DNA of 64,000 bases from Typhlomys cinereus (GCA_023101885.1 JALPQD010000387.1:1995223-2059222); one strand, 5' to 3'; positions 47,657-61,630 are shown, counted from the first letter of the stretch. Program-made: numbers and translations. The notes: a model not told the origin generated them from the letters alone.

Positions 47657-47880
47657 GTCTGGACAAGTACACACAAGGATGCCAACTTTCTCAACCAGCT
47701 CCATCCATCTTATTCACCTGCCTGGGTACTAGTTCCACCCACCATGGGCTAAGCCTACCCATCAGCTAGAGAGTCTCCTGCAGGTTCTTTCTGGGCTTAA
47801 CTCAACTACTAATTCTCTACAAATGTGCCCAGAGCTTGAGCCCTCAACCATCAAGGTGACACCTGTACCTAACTATAACG
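47657..47880 (-). mobile_element. Partial MT-type LTR, opposite orientation
   Basis: Begins mid-LTR at gtctggacaagtacacac and runs to tgtacctaactata. It is the reverse complement of roughly the first half of the LTR at 47245-47656. The other half is not found nearby. Confidence 0.75.
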
Positions 47881-48309
47881 CATGCCAATGCCATTTGTAG
47901 GTGATGAGACCTTTAAAAGATAGAGTGTAGAGAAGTCTTAAGTGATTGGGTGCAGGTCGTTGATGGGAATAATGGATATCTAGATTCTGGTTATCCTTTC
48001 TTCAAGTCTCAGTCATAAGATGAACACTTTTGCCATGAATTACCACCAAGATACTGCCTAAATCAATAGGACCAGTCAATCACAAACTGAAACCTTTTAA
48101 CATTATGAGGCCAGTGAACCATTCTTCTTTCCAAATAGATAAAGCCTAGGCATTTGTTACACTGGTAAAAACTTGAATTATAGGTTGCATTTGAATTTCT
48201 GGTTTGGAAAGTGGAACTTTTATTTACTAGATTCAGTAAAGTATTTTACTGAACTTTAATGTTACCTTTAAAATTAAAATCTATTTTCCTATATTAATTT
48301 TAATGTTCT
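47881..48309. other. Unique stretch, no gene seen
   Basis: Nothing recognised. Confidence 0.4.
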
Positions 48310-48660
48310 TTTCTTCATATATTTTATGTGCATGTATATGGTATGCATTTATATGTATATATAGTAAGTATGCATGTATTTGTGTGCATGTGGATATTAC
48401 AAGTTGATGTTAGGAATTATCCTCAGTCATCTCCTACATAATTCCTTGAGCCTGTATCTCGTCTACAAACCAAGAGTTTGCCGATAGTGTTAGTCTCACT
48501 AGCTAGCTTGCTCTGAAGATTACCAGTCTTCATTTTCTGAAACTAGAATTATAATCAAGCTGCCACAACCACCTGGAATTTCGTGTCAGTTCAGAAGACC
48601 GAAACTCCAATCCTCTTGCTTGCACAACAAGTACTTCAACTGTCGAGCTACCTCCCTGTT
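48310..48660 (-). mobile_element. Old B4-type SINE
   Basis: aggaattatcctcagtcatc, a degraded B1-like centre, then ttgcttgcacaacaagtac and aactgtcgagctacctccc match a reversed B4 layout. Confidence 0.6.
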
Positions 48661-48707
48661 TCTTTTTTCATTATTTTTCTTTATTTCTCTTTTTTCTTTA
48701 TTTTTAT

Positions 48708-49003
48708 TTTTTAAATGGGTTCATGTCCTTGTGTGTGTGTGAGAGAGAGATAGAAAGAGAGAGAGAGAGAGAGAGAGAGATTCTGTGGCAGTCCAAGGAT
48801 TATTTGGGGACTCGTTGTGGATTGTTCAACCTCCTTTTGGTTTTGCTCTGGGGTTTCCCAGGCTATGCTTTCTTGGACCAAAAGTACAGAAGGCTGCCAT
48901 TTCTGGATCCATTTCTATCTGGCATTTTTATATGTGATCTAGGATCTAGGTCCTTCTACTGCAAGGCAGAGACTGAACCCATGAGCCATCTCTCCAGTTC
49001 CTA
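48708..49003 (-). mobile_element. B2-like SINE, older copy with exact TSD
   Basis: Reversed head catgagccatctctccag at the right end, body as in the young family but diverged, (gt)n(ga)n at 48731-48780. A 15 bp exact TSD tttctttatttttat is at 48693-48707 and 49004-49018. Confidence 0.88.
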
Positions 49004-49018
49004 TTTCTTTATTTTTAT

Positions 49019-49604
49019 GATCCTTATGGAATTATTTTGTTATTGAACTATATTATTTATGAGTATATATTCATATATATTATACATATGCATAATTTTC
49101 CCCAAAAATACATTATTACCATTATGTTTGTTTAATGTATTAATCTAGGTTGTCCTTATTTGTATAGCAATGGTAATACTAGACTATATTTTCCTATATT
49201 TACTAACATGATTTTATATATATAATTATAAGGAGTTTCTATGATAATAAATGCAAATCTTCCTCTCTTGACCATTAATTTCACTTCATTATCACTGAAA
49301 ATGATTTTCTCTTATAGAGAAAAGGGTTGTTAAAAGATTATCTGTTCCAGGTGCTAAATGTGCTACATATGCCACTCTAGCATAAAATTGAATTTGTCTG
49401 TTACAAGGTCTTTTACACAGAAGCAGTGATCCTCAACCAGGAGCAAATTTTCCACTTCCTCAAGGGTTATTCTGTGACATCCAGAGATATTTTCACTTAT
49501 CAAAACTGAGGACAGAAATATATCTTGTATCTAGTGAATAGACACCCTGAATATTGCTAAACATCCTACAATAAATAGGTCAGACATGATTTTCAGATTT
49601 CTAT
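49019..49604. other. Unique stretch, no gene seen
   Basis: Nothing recognised. Confidence 0.4.
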
Positions 49605-50080
49605 CACTTTGACAAAAAAAATCTGGGAAAAAAAATCATTAAAAAAGAAGAAAGATTGATTTTGGGCTCATGAGTTTGAAGGTTACAGCCTATCATCAAT
49701 TGGCCCCATTGCTGGGGTTTGTGGTATTGTAGAACATTAAGACTGGGTGTGTGTGACGAGCAAAGCTACTCATCTTAAGGAAGCTGGAAGGCAGAAACAG
49801 GAAAGGACCAGGGACAAGATGTAGTTCCCAGGGCTATTTCCTTAAGAACCGAATCCCTTCAACTAGGCCCAATCTTCTAATTTTCTGTCATCTCCCAGTA
49901 GCCCAGCAAATGATGAAGCCATAAGTATGTTAATCCAGTGAAGAGATCAGAACCTTCATGATCCAATCACTTGGTTGCAAAGAAAAAAAAAAAAGCCCAT
50001 CAGATAGAAACTAAGATTTCAATACATGAATCTTGGGGGAAATTTCACATCTAAACCTGATCAACCCCCACAGCAGAGAA
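49605..50080 (-). mobile_element. ORR1/MLT-like LTR
   Basis: ttgattttgggctcatgag, agctggaaggcagaaacag, ggaccagggacaagatg and tcaactaggcccaatctt are in the order of a reversed ORR1-type LTR. Confidence 0.55.
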
Positions 50081-50547
50081 TGTACCAGGTCAGATGCCAA
50101 TAGTGCTGAAGTGGTGAAGAACCTAGCTAAAGTAATGATTAGAATTAAGCAGTCTCTCAGAGACCAATAAATATTATTAAGGATACACATGGTAGCAAAA
50201 TCAAATACTGACAGAACTGGGCCTTGTGGAACAATGTGCCATCGCACATCCCTACCCATCATGGTAGGTATGTGCCTTTGGTATAGCCTCATCTGTCTCA
50301 TGCTGAAATTCCCTTTATAATCAGCTTATGTTTTCAGATATAATTAGAAGAATCAGGAATACATTTGGCCAATGCTATCATTCAAGTCATCTCTAAATCT
50401 TAAATTTGGAAAAGAGAAGGACATTTTAAAATCTCAAAATATCTCACCTGTTTTTTCAGAGAAAATTTTAAACCACAAGCAATCAAATGACAATCTAAAT
50501 ACAGAATAAGGGACAATTGAAAGTTTTAACAATGGAGAAAAAAGTCT
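50081..50547. other. Unique stretch, no gene seen
   Basis: Nothing recognised. Confidence 0.4.
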
Positions 50548-50782
50548 GTAGTGCTGGGGAAATGGCTTAGTGGTTAAAGTGCTGATCAGAGTTTAGATAG
50601 CTAGATTCTACATAAAAATGCAGGGCAAGTGAATGCCTACATGTGACGCCAACCCTAGCAGGCAGAACAGGGGATTCCCCCAAAGCAAACTGATCAGTAA
50701 GAGGAGCCCAATCTGTAGCTCTGTGTTTAATTATAAAACCACCTTCAAAAGAATAAGGCAGAAGAATGATCAAGGATGATTC

Positions 50783-51158
<376 letters not shown>

Positions 51159-51240
51159 CAAGGATGATTCTTGATATCAACATCAGGCCTCCACACACAA
51201 ATATACGTATATGCACACATGAAAATTCACATACACACAC

Positions 51241-54104
51241 GCAGCTCTCGATATACGCATGTACCTTATATACACCGACACATGGAATTGGAAACAGAAA
51301 ACTGTAATTAAGATTCCACAACTATACCTGTTACAGGATTTTGATAATCTTCTTGTCCATGCAGATAAAAAGTAAAATTCAAATTATCTCTTCTCATTGA
51401 TTCCCATGGATAATGCAGTGACATATGTAGCCCCAAACAGCTTCCATTTGTGGTTAACAAATAAATAAGTCATAAAAAAGAGAAGTACATTACATGAAAA
51501 ACAAAAAGAAAACAAAGGCAAGAAGTAGAAGCTGTATTTTCTCCTTAAGTGGAAAAATGATGCAGTATTTGAAAAGGAACTAACTGAATGTAAAATTTTC
51601 TCGATCAAAACTAGTTGCCCAATTGCCTTGATAAACCCTTAATGGAGTCAGTAGTAAAATTTATTTTGTTTTCATTTTAATTGTAGTGAATTGCTCACTA
51701 AATGAGAAAGCTTCCATTAGATATCAGTATTACACACCAGTTCTTTTTCTGTCAAGGATCAGTTTACAGTCAATCCCACTTTACACCATCCATGCCTATG
51801 CTATTAGCATATTATCAGTGCAAGTTATTCAGTAGGTCGGCGGTGCTTCTTCAATAGAGAAAATAACATCATTTCTCTTGTTGTGGATGTCATATTGCTT
51901 CCTGTTTTTGTGCAGATAAAGGCAGGTGGAAAGAGGGAGATCACAAAGCTGCATTTTCATATTGTGACTGTATTCAGGTCCTGAGCTCAGGTTCCTGATC
52001 TTACATGGGATTTTCTGACAAAGACCCTTTAGAATAAGTTAAATATAAAGACATAAAATATAGTTTACCAAAAATGCATGAGAATTTGAACAGATTCTGA
52101 TATATGAATAAACTAAGCCTAGGACTGCCAAGTATTTCATTACTTCTTGTGAGGTAAGGTTATGTTTACAATAATTACTTTCTTTAATATGCTACCATTG
52201 AACTTTTTAATAAGAATTTCTAATCTGAAGCAAGTCAGCCCCAAATAATTTGTTGATTAAAAACAAAACAAAACAAAACAAAAAACCAGATTAACTCTTT
52301 TCTGCCCTTAGGATCTAATATGGAGCAAGAAGGAGCAAGATGAACTGTTAAAAGATAATGAACCCGTCTTGTGGAGATGTGGCTCCCCTCCAACTCACCT
52401 CTAGGAACAAAAGAGATTGAAATACAAGTTCTAGCCAAATGTCATTTGTTCCTCAAACATCATTGTGGGTGTCCAACATGCACTACTAATTCTACATGCA
52501 ATGCAATGCAGGTTTGATTTGTGTTTTAAATGTACTTGCTGCAGAATAGCAGCTGTCTACATTTAGGAACCATTAGAGATGTCATCATTAACTCCTGGAT
52601 AAGCTTGACTTTGAATTTCACAATTGCGTGGAATCCTGTGACACCGTGCAGAAATGCAGCATGAACAATAAAAAGCTTGCAAAAGTGAAGGTCCAATGTC
52701 ATGCTTTTCTCTGTATTGTGATCTTCCCTCCAAGTTAGCATCTTGGCATTTAAAGTTTCTTGGTACCTTTAAAATAAATAAACATTCCCCTTGGATAATT
52801 TCACTCAGAATTTACAAGATTTGGTATTTTCAATGTCCTTTTCAGTGGACTGAACTGATACTATGGAAAATGTTTAGTGTCTAGATAATTTAAAACACCT
52901 CTGTAGTATTCGAAATAAGCCTGAATATGCCACTGGTTTACCTCTCCATTCTTATAATGGAATTTACAAAGATTTACTCCCTGGGGTTCTTAGGCCATAC
53001 AAAAACCTGTGGGAGATCCCTCCCCCAAATCATTGTATCAGGAGTACAGTGGAATAAAGGAGGTGCACAAGCCCTTACTGACTCTGTTCATATCATACCA
53101 ATTCCCTGACCATTAGGGAAATTTAGTCCTGTGGCTCCGCCCTAATGACCACAGAACACACAATTACATAAGAAGCACATAGATATTGCATCAGCACGAA
53201 TCCTTTTTGCAACAGTCACTCCATGTGTAAACTGGATTCACTGTCGTTTTTGCCACTCTACTCAGGTATCTGGGATACAGACCTCAGTTGCTGAATTTTA
53301 ACTCCATCTTAGTTAGGCCCAACCAGCATGGGCAAACTTCCAGGTTCTTGCAAATAGTAAAAAATGAGGACATAGCAAGGAAAGTTAGTTGTGCAATGAG
53401 ACAGTTGTGGCCAGCTGAGACCTTTGATCCAATTAAATTTTACCTCCGAATGGCTTAGATTGGGTCATAAAAAAATGCTTTGGAAATACACACACCTTGC
53501 CTGCTGATACACCACAACCATCTTGAAATTGGCTAAGGGTATTAATCCTTAGGTTGTCACGAATGCCTACAGGCTGCCTTCAATAACATTGATTTGGCTG
53601 TCAAGTTGGGGTAAAATGTCAACATCTCATACTACCCAATTAAGACTTTTGAGACATACTTTTTCTTGCAGGGAAACAAAAGGTCTGTCTCCTCGTACGC
53701 CTCACATAACTCAATGTATGCAATGTACAACATCGTATTATAGAGGTACAAATAACTGTGGCACATGACACAGCTGGGACACAGTCTCTGCCCAAGTAAA
53801 GCACCTATGTCACTGACATGGCAGAAGCTGCCCTCATTAGTAATGATGTACAAGGACGGCAGCAGTATATTTTTTGTCCTTTGCATTGTGGCTTGTCAGA
53901 GCACAGTATCTCTGAAATTTTGCACATGCAATAGGAAAAAAAAATCTACTTGAAGCCTTCCACTATCCTATTCCTCTTTGAATCTAAGTCCATGCAATAG
54001 AAATGGAGAAAACTTGCCAAATGGAAAATGGTGCAGTCCTGTATTGGGAGAGGATTTTCTTCTCAGCCCATTCTGTGTAGGCCAACAGCCCTTAATAAGA
54101 CTGA
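51241..54104. other. Long unique stretch, no gene seen
   Basis: About 2.9 kb with only short unsupported ORFs. 53280-53640 may hold an old, unnamed LTR. No exon can be called. Confidence 0.4.
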
Positions 54105-54546
54105 TGTAGAACCTTCCACTGTCCTCCATGAAGCCCAGCCAAGGAACCTAACAGAATAATTGCTGCTAGACAGCTAGCATACCTAAGAAATCCCATCCCA
54201 TGGGAACCACACCCACCTCCCCTCCAATGAGTTACTCCTTAGCCATGGTTAACTACAAAGGATCATAGTGCCACCCATCTTCCTTCTTCTCCCTGTTCTC
54301 CCACCACATGATTATATCATGATGGCTTGGTCCTCTCGCCATGTGCTTATGGCAGCTTTCCCTGTTCTTTCTGATTTTAAGCTATCTCCTCTGCTCTAAT
54401 GCTCTCCTACCTTAAGGCTATGGCTTCCTCTTTGCCCCCTTCGTTCTGAGGGTACAAGAGTTTCTTCTATTTTCTCTCATTTTCAATAAAATCAGTGCTT
54501 TACACTCTCAACGTGCTCTGGTTTGCAGTCTTGACTCCCGAACACA
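54105..54546 (+). mobile_element. Probable solo ERV LTR
   Basis: Runs tgtagaacc...gactcccgaacaca, with ttcaataaaatcagtgc about 60 bp before the end. The last bases resemble the U5 end at 27697 (reversed). No TSD or internal sequence was found. Confidence 0.55.
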
Positions 54547-55149
54547 AGAACCCCATTTCAGAACTCATTAACTGCTTTCAGGAAGCAGTGGTTAGAGTAT
54601 GGCTTTGGCTGTTTGAAGCTGTTACATTTGTTGCATGGTGGGCACTGATTTGAATATGAATCAACTAACGTATAAAACTGGCCAATAGTATAAGATAGGA
54701 AATTCAATGTGATAGAGATTATGAAGTCATGAGTTATCCCTCCCTGAATTCTTTTCTCCTGTTCTTATTTGACACATGATTTTGATAGCTAGGCACACTT
54801 CAGAGATTCTCTAGCAGTTGGCATTGACTTATTCTTAAATTCTCTCCAAATGGAATAAGAGAATAGAGGATGTATTCAATCTGCCTCACTTGTTTCAAAG
54901 GAAATTGCTTACAGTACATGTATCTCATTTTTCTACAAGGTAGAACACAGGTGCATGAAACAGAACTGACTTTTGACTATGCCAGCTAAGAAATATGCTA
55001 GAAGAAAACAAAGGCAAAAGTCAGGAAGAAGACATGTCCCAGAATGACCATACCTAGTGTTAAATCAGCAAGGAAAGGAATAAACAAGGACTCAGATCAT
55101 TTGTGGGTACCACATGGAAGTCTATGAATAAAGAGAAGCTGGCATGAAG
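54547..55149. other. Unique stretch, no gene seen
   Basis: Nothing recognised. Confidence 0.4.
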
Positions 55150-55560
55150 GAGAGACTTAAGGAAGAAAAGTTTATTTGAGTTGAGTATTTGCTGGTCAAG
55201 AGAGCCATAGTTCAGCTTTAAGGTGGGAGAGCATTAGAACAGAAGTGATAACTTAAGGTCGGAGAAGACAGGGAAACAGCTGCCATGGCAGTCTAGCAGA
55301 GGAAGAGAAGGATGGGTAGAGAGACTAGAGAGCTGGAGAAGAGAGAGACCCTGGGTGAGGTCATAATCTTTTCTAGTTTCAGTAACTGCCATTGAGTTGC
55401 CTGGAGTTGCTAGGGAAGTAGGGAGGTAAAGACAGGAAGTGTGGCCTTTGCAAAATGACCACCTGGCTAAGGGGGAGGCTTTACAATATAATAGCCATAA
55501 TTGGCATATAACAAAGAAGACCTAGCATCCAGGACCAGTTAGATGATGCTTAACAAATTT
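55150..55560 (-). mobile_element. Possible ERV LTR
   Basis: aaaagtttatttgagttg near the left end is a reversed AATAAA region, followed by GC-richer DNA. Ends are undefined and the family is not recognised. Confidence 0.35.
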
Positions 55561-56369
55561 CTTGGTCCACTGTGCTCCAAGGTGTTTCTAAGAACTTGAC
55601 CCTTGCTTTTATTCTAACCTGCCCTCCATCTCACCCCCTTGGCTGACCTCTGATTGCAGATGTAACCTGTGGTTCCACGTGAGCTCATGCAGACTGCAGC
55701 CACCTCAAATTCATGCTGTGTGCTTCTTCCATCTCTCCAGCTGACCTTTGTCAATGCCACAGGTACCCTTTCAGACTGCAAGCCACACTCCAAGACTGGA
55801 AGAGATTTACTGCAGGCTTGAGCACCACAGCCAAGTGGGGGAATCAGTCTAGATGCCCACCACTAGAGGGACTGATAAAGACAGTTGGAGGAGACCTGGC
55901 TATTTTAAGTCTTTTAAGGACTTCTCATTACTCTCCGGATGAAGGGACCTTCTGACCAGGAAGACAGTATGCTTCAAAGTCTGACTTCTCTTGCTCTCCT
56001 GTAACTCCAATGAACCATGACAAACTTACTCAGCATGCTTCCAACAAGCCCAGCTCTTTAATCCCTGTCTTTCACTGTTCTTTTTCATCTCACCATCCAT
56101 TTGTTTCCTTCATGAACCTTCCTATAATTATTCTTGGTGGTACAGAGCCCTACACACTAGCATACTTCATTCTCGGCAGTATTCCATCATATTTGTTCCA
56201 CTCACCTTAAAACATCAAAGCTGAAAACAACACAAAATGGTCTAATCAGATAGTCTGCCCATGAGCTCATAGTGACAATGTTAATGAACAGAGCCAAGGA
56301 GAATTGAAACACCACTCTCTTGCTTGGTTTTATAGTATTGTTTTATTTTTACGTTCTTTGATTTGGTTT
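55561..56369. other. Unique stretch, no gene seen
   Basis: An 80-codon ORF at 55713-55955 has no recognised domain. Nothing else. Confidence 0.35.
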
Positions 56370-56510
56370 GTTTCAGTTTGGGTTCAGTCAAGGCCACCCT
56401 ATGTAGCCTAAACTGGCCTCAAATTCACAATCCTCCTACCTCAGCTTCCTAAGTGCTAAGGTTACAGGCATACACCACCACACTATTTATTATTTATCTT
56501 TTTTGTCTCT
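56370..56510 (-). mobile_element. B1 SINE
   Basis: ccaccctatgtagcctaaac, tcctcctacctcagcttcc and ggttacaggcatacaccacc give a reversed B1. Confidence 0.8.
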
Positions 56511-57419
56511 TTCCACATTAGTAAAATAGATGTAAAAGAGCCTGTCATACAGGGTTGTTAGGAGAACTAAGTAAATGAGTCTGTCTGATATTTAGCACAA
56601 TGCCTAGTGCATAGCAACTACCCAGTAACATTAACTGCCAATAATCATTTTTTAGGAGCAACTTGGGTATTTGGTCAGAACGTCAAGTCTTTTGTAGACC
56701 CTTTGGAATTCATTCTGGTGGCCTGTACTTTAACACAAATCCTGCCCCACTAAGAGGAACATAAGTATCTATTCTGGTCACCGTGGTACAATGCCATACT
56801 GCTTCTATGCTACTCAGAGGCAAAACTGGATAATTAGCACAAAAGCTAGAGAATCTCTTCACGGTAGATAAGTAGTATAGTCAAGAACACCCATGGGAAC
56901 TAGCTCTCACATCAATTTCCTAAAACGCAAGTATCTTAGGAGAGGTCCTTAGAATGCCTTTGCTTTTTCTCACTAGATCCTCTCCAGGAGAGACTCTTCT
57001 CCTTCCGGTTTGTACATTTTGACACACCTTGCCAAGAGAAACTGGGAACTGGGACGTGGCCCAATGCATCTTAATGACTTATAGCAAAAAAAAAAAATCA
57101 AGGAACATGTATGATAGCACAACACTATGTTTTGAAAGTCACTTTTCTTTTTTCCTGGGGATCTTTCCAGTTCTAGAAAGTCCAATTTTGTCTTCACTTT
57201 TTTTTTCCATAAGTGTCACCTAGCAGATAAACCTATTGTACAAAGCCACAAAGTAATGGTAAAAACACCAGTCAGGAGAGCAGTTCAACAGTTTCCTATG
57301 ATGAAGTCAAGCTAAAAGAGAAATGAAATCACCAGTATCTCCTTCTTAGGCAGTTTTAGAGCAGCCATGATGGTACAGCCTCTGAAAAGTCTTCCCAGGG
57401 CTGGGATATACTCTGAAAG
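56511..57419. other. Unique stretch, no gene seen
   Basis: Nothing recognised. Confidence 0.4.
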
Positions 57420-57990
57420 AACACATCCAATTAATCTGGAGGAACTGGCTCTAATCCTTCACAGATATAAAATTGCCACCTGGCTCCAATCCTCTGTTTA
57501 TGAAAGGATATGGAGATTAGTTCTCCTTTGTAGATAAACCCTACTAGAAGGGACCACACAAGATAAACTAACCCAGGAAGAAAACCTCCAGTTTCTGCAA
57601 ACCTGATTGGGGCTTTTGGTCCTCTACATCTCATTGGTGTGTTCAATTGGGACCCAACCCAGTTGATCCCCTCCCCATCTGCCTAGGTCTATAAATAATC
57701 CTGACCCGGCAACCATCTTTAGTTCCGTTTTTCCTCGTGAGATTCCATTTCTGGAGTCCATAAGTTCTGGTTCTCTTGCCCCTCATGGTGCTCCACATCA
57801 ACAATCCATGAGTTCCTACCTGACCTTTCTCTCACTCCTCATGGATTCCATGCCTGGAGTCCATGAGTTCTCCAGAGCTCTCTTGCCCCTCAGGGATTCA
57901 CATCTGTGAGCTCAGTTCTTTCGCTCCTCTAATAAACTTTGTCTTAATCTTCTAGGGTGTATTCTGATTTCAGTCTTTCAGCCCTGAAAA
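57420..57990 (+). mobile_element. Solo ERV LTR with tandem R/U5 repeats
   Basis: A CCAAT-like attgggacc, TATA box tctataaataatcc (57689-57702) and polyadenylation signal aataaactttgtc (57931-57943) are spaced as in a retroviral LTR. Between TATA and AATAAA lie about 3.5 imperfect tandem units of 47-56 bp. Ends are approximate and no internal region adjoins. Confidence 0.65.
57742..57929 (+). repeat. Imperfect tandem units inside the LTR
   Basis: Units begin attcca at 57742 and 57845, tgctccac at 57789, and attcac at 57896. Each carries a (g/c)agtccat(a/g)agttc or aatccatgagttc core and a cccctca or ctcctca end. Confidence 0.65.
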
Positions 57991-60345
57991 CCAGAACCTG
58001 GATACATAAGGATCCCAGAGGGATCCTTTTGGCAAGCAGATCCAGGAGATCAAAAATCCTGCATCATTTCCATTTGCTGTCTGAATTTGCTGGTGAAGGC
58101 CATGCCTGTTTGCTAAAACTGACTCTTCAACTTTACTTTAAATACTACATGTACTAGTCAAATTCTTTTCTTTTGGTTTAAAACATCCCCCAATTTTTGC
58201 TTCTCCTCTTTTTTGAAACAAGGAATTTTATGCATTAATTGCTTTCCATTTCAAAACACGTTGAGTGAAACCTTATTTTCTGTTTCTGCCTTCTTCCCTA
58301 ACTTAGCAAACATCAGTCCTTTTGAACTTTGTTGAATGACCACATATCACTAGGGGTACTTATACTGTGGCTTAGAAGCTCTATTAATAAGTCATTCCTG
58401 ATTTTCTTCTTGTACCCTTTCAATTTAATGTGTGTGTTCCCATGGCAATGCAGAATGACACATGCCAACAGGGCATGCTTTATAAAACATCTGTTCGAAC
58501 ATTTTCATTTTATAGTGAACCAGATGTTCATGTCTTAAATATTGGTCAATTGAGCTTATATAAAGCACGGCCTAAATAACAGCATTATGGGATGTCAGAG
58601 AGTTCATTTAACGGTATTATCTTCAAATAAACATTCCCATCCATCCTGCTTCTCACACCATTTTCAATTATAAAATGTGAAATGAAATTGAAATTGTCAA
58701 GTCCCATCAAGTGTTACTGATTAAGAGCATCTCAGCTCTTTAAACTTACAATAGACTTTAGTAATAAGACCATGCACTTTGGTCTTTGGTTTGTCATCCT
58801 CTTCCTTCCCTTTCCCTAAATCTTCATGATTTACAATCTCAGCACTATTGAAAATGGCTACTGAAACAACTATAATGTTGGACTAAATTGGGAGGAAAAT
58901 CAAATGTTTTTAATAATGGATTTCTCAAAAGAAATGGCCAAGGTCAAACTGTAGAACTTAAATGCTATATTTAAGTCATACGTATCTCTAAACAGTTTAC
59001 TCTTTGCAATTATAGAACACCTTCAGAAAGACAAATCTCATAAGTTCCTCTTGCCTGTCATTCCTAGAGTTTATACAAATACATGAAATCATGCAAAGAT
59101 ATATGACATAAAAGTAGAAGTGACACTGTCTAGGCAAATGACCAAGACTGGCATAATAAGGAACAAAGGGAATGGAGTAAATGTGCTCAATATATGTATA
59201 TGAAAATGAAACGATAACGGAAAAATGAAAAAACATTAAGACATTTAATATGGCCTTATATAAATTTTTAAATAAAAGATGTACCCAAACAACTATTTTG
59301 TGATGGAGTACAATCACTCTTTATTATTTGTAGATTGCCAATCTGTGAATTGGCCTCTTCACTGAAACTTAACTGTAAAACCAAAATCAACACATGCAGG
59401 ACTCTCAGAGGCATCACCAGATATGCACAGATATGCATGCAATTGGGAGAGATTTGGGTTGTTCAATGTACATATTCCCAGATAAGGTCAAACAAAGTGA
59501 AGGTCAGCCTTCCCATGTTGAAAACCAAGAGTGTCCCTTTTGTGGTCTTTTGAGTGCCATGTTTTGTATGTTTTCCTTGGATGGTTTTGTGTTTAAAGTG
59601 CTTCTCATCTCCATCCCCACCCAATGAATAATGCTAGAATATTTTCAAGTGCAGGAAAATCATCATGTTTCTACAAAAACACTGTATGTGTTAGATATGT
59701 GTCATTCAGCCATAAATTGTTCGATGCCAATCAAGTAACAAAACATATTAAATAAAGTTTTCCAAGCAGCAGTATGCATACAATAAGGTTATACATTAAT
59801 TGCATTATGAAAATGTATGACCATAAACTTATCAAAACCTAAACCTACATTTCCTCTAGGAACAATGGTTTAGTCCTTCATAAAATGTGACTACCATAAA
59901 TAACAAGAATTAGTTGCATTTTAAACCCAAGTTAAGTTAGAACTGCCAAGAAATCAACTACAAAAATAAATTAATAGAATGTCTTTCTATGCCAAAATTC
60001 TTGGATGATAGAGTTTTGGATTTTTTCAATAAAAAGAGTGCAATGGGGCCCTAAAAATTTAGAATGTTTTAATTGTCTTTCCTCAGTTCATGTTTTCCAG
60101 AGGAAATATCGAATTAGGAGTGGAGATGGCTCAGCTCCAGAACTCCTGGCATGAGGCCCCTTGAGAAAGACTTATCTCCCAGCTCAGACCACTGAAGCTC
60201 CTAGTTCAATAAGAGTATGCATATTTGTTGGCTCTTGTGCCATCCCTTCCGTAAGATATCACATTCCATGGGGGAGGAGGAGACAGACTGAGAGTGCCTC
60301 TCTCTCTGGTTAGGACCAAAGCCATTAAAAAACTCACTTTCCCAG
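57991..60345. other. Long unique stretch, no gene seen
   Basis: A perfect 8 bp inverted repeat aaggatcc/ggatcctt at 58008-58028. Otherwise unique AT-rich DNA. Confidence 0.4.
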
Positions 60346-60427
60346 AGACAGATAGATGATACATACGTAGATACATAGATATGTATCATTTTCCCACAGA
60401 TAGAAGATAGACAGACAGAAGATAGAT

Positions 60428-60474
<47 letters not shown>

Positions 60475-60506
60475 GATAGACAGATAGACAGATAGATAGA
60501 CAGATA
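60346..60506. repeat. (GATA)n microsatellite
   Basis: A pure (gata)n core at about 60428-60474 with imperfect gata/gaca flanks. Confidence 0.95.
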
Positions 60507-60709
60507 ATGTAGAAGAGCAAAGTCCAATCTCTTGGTTCTTTTGGACAAGAGAGTCTTACAATAAAAGTAGTGAAATTGGGTTACTTGGGTTCCTCCGTTG
60601 TTTAATTTGTTTTCATTTTTGAAACAAGAGCTCTTTCTGCAGCCAGGTTGACCAAAATTTCTATTCCTGCTTCCATGAAATGTCAAGCACAGTTGAATAA
60701 GACAGTTTT
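60507..60709. other. Unique stretch
   Basis: Nothing recognised. Confidence 0.4.
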
Positions 60710-60830
60710 ATCCTTCCTTTGTTGTGAGATATGGATCTGCTCATGTTATTCAGGCAGGCCTTGAACTCAAGATCTTCATAACTCAGTCTTTGAAATAGCT
60801 GAGATTACAGGCAATCGAGCCATTCCCTGT
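60710..60830 (-). mobile_element. Old B1-type SINE
   Basis: attcaggcaggccttgaact, aactcagtctttgaaatagc and tgagattacaggcaatcgag resemble a diverged reversed B1. Confidence 0.6.
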
Positions 60831-61031
60831 GCCAGAAGATTTTGTTTGGTTGGTTTGGAGAATAGAGAATGTTTGGTTGGATTTGCTTTTTGGTGTGCTT
60901 TAAATTGGACCCAGGGTTTTATACATGATAGGCAGTCAAAAACTGCTACATTATATCAATGAAGATCATTATCTGTCTTAATGCAATAAAGATGTTCTCA
61001 TAGCTATGAGAGAAAGTATTTGAAGTTTCTT

Positions 61032-61041
61032 TTTATTTGTG

Positions 61042-61082
<41 letters not shown>

Positions 61083-61267
61083 TATGGAGGTCTAAGGATG
61101 ACATCAGAAATCATCCAAGATTGCTCTACTTCCTTACTGCCTTCCAGGGCTGGAATTAAAGACTCTACCATATGTACATGGTATTTTTATGTGGGATCTG
61201 GAACCTGAATTCAGGTCATTTTGCTTACAAGCAAAGGTTTAACACCTGAACCATCTCCCCAGCCTTC
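61032..61267 (-). mobile_element. B2-like SINE with exact TSD
   Basis: Reversed head aaccatctccccagcc at the right end, diverged body, (gt)n at 61043-61081. A 13 bp exact TSD tttgaagtttctt is at 61019-61031 and 61268-61280. Confidence 0.87.
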
Positions 61268-61280
61268 TTTGAAGTTTCTT

Positions 61281-61597
61281 AAAGCTATTTTGTGAAAAGT
61301 AACACAGCAATAACAAATATGTGTGTTTAGGTTACCAAAGCAATGTTGCCAAGGCATGAAACCCCACACAGTGAAACCATTTTTGAAAAGTCTGCCACTG
61401 CAGAGATTTTTTTCTCTTCATTAAATTTTCTAAATATATATGCCATAATGTATGAACTAAATAAAACCATACTAAAATGCAGTTAGACATGACTTGGCTC
61501 TGGTACTAAGGTGTTAGGTTGCTGTTAGTGATCCCTTAAAGCCAATTCTGTTTCTTAAAGATAAGGCATGCTTTAGGTGTGATGCATGGCTCCATAC

Positions 61598-61630
<33 letters not shown>

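Noticed and set aside
61599..61628. Poly(A)30 as the tail of a retrocopy
   Set aside because: No matching direct repeats and no recognisable transcript upstream.
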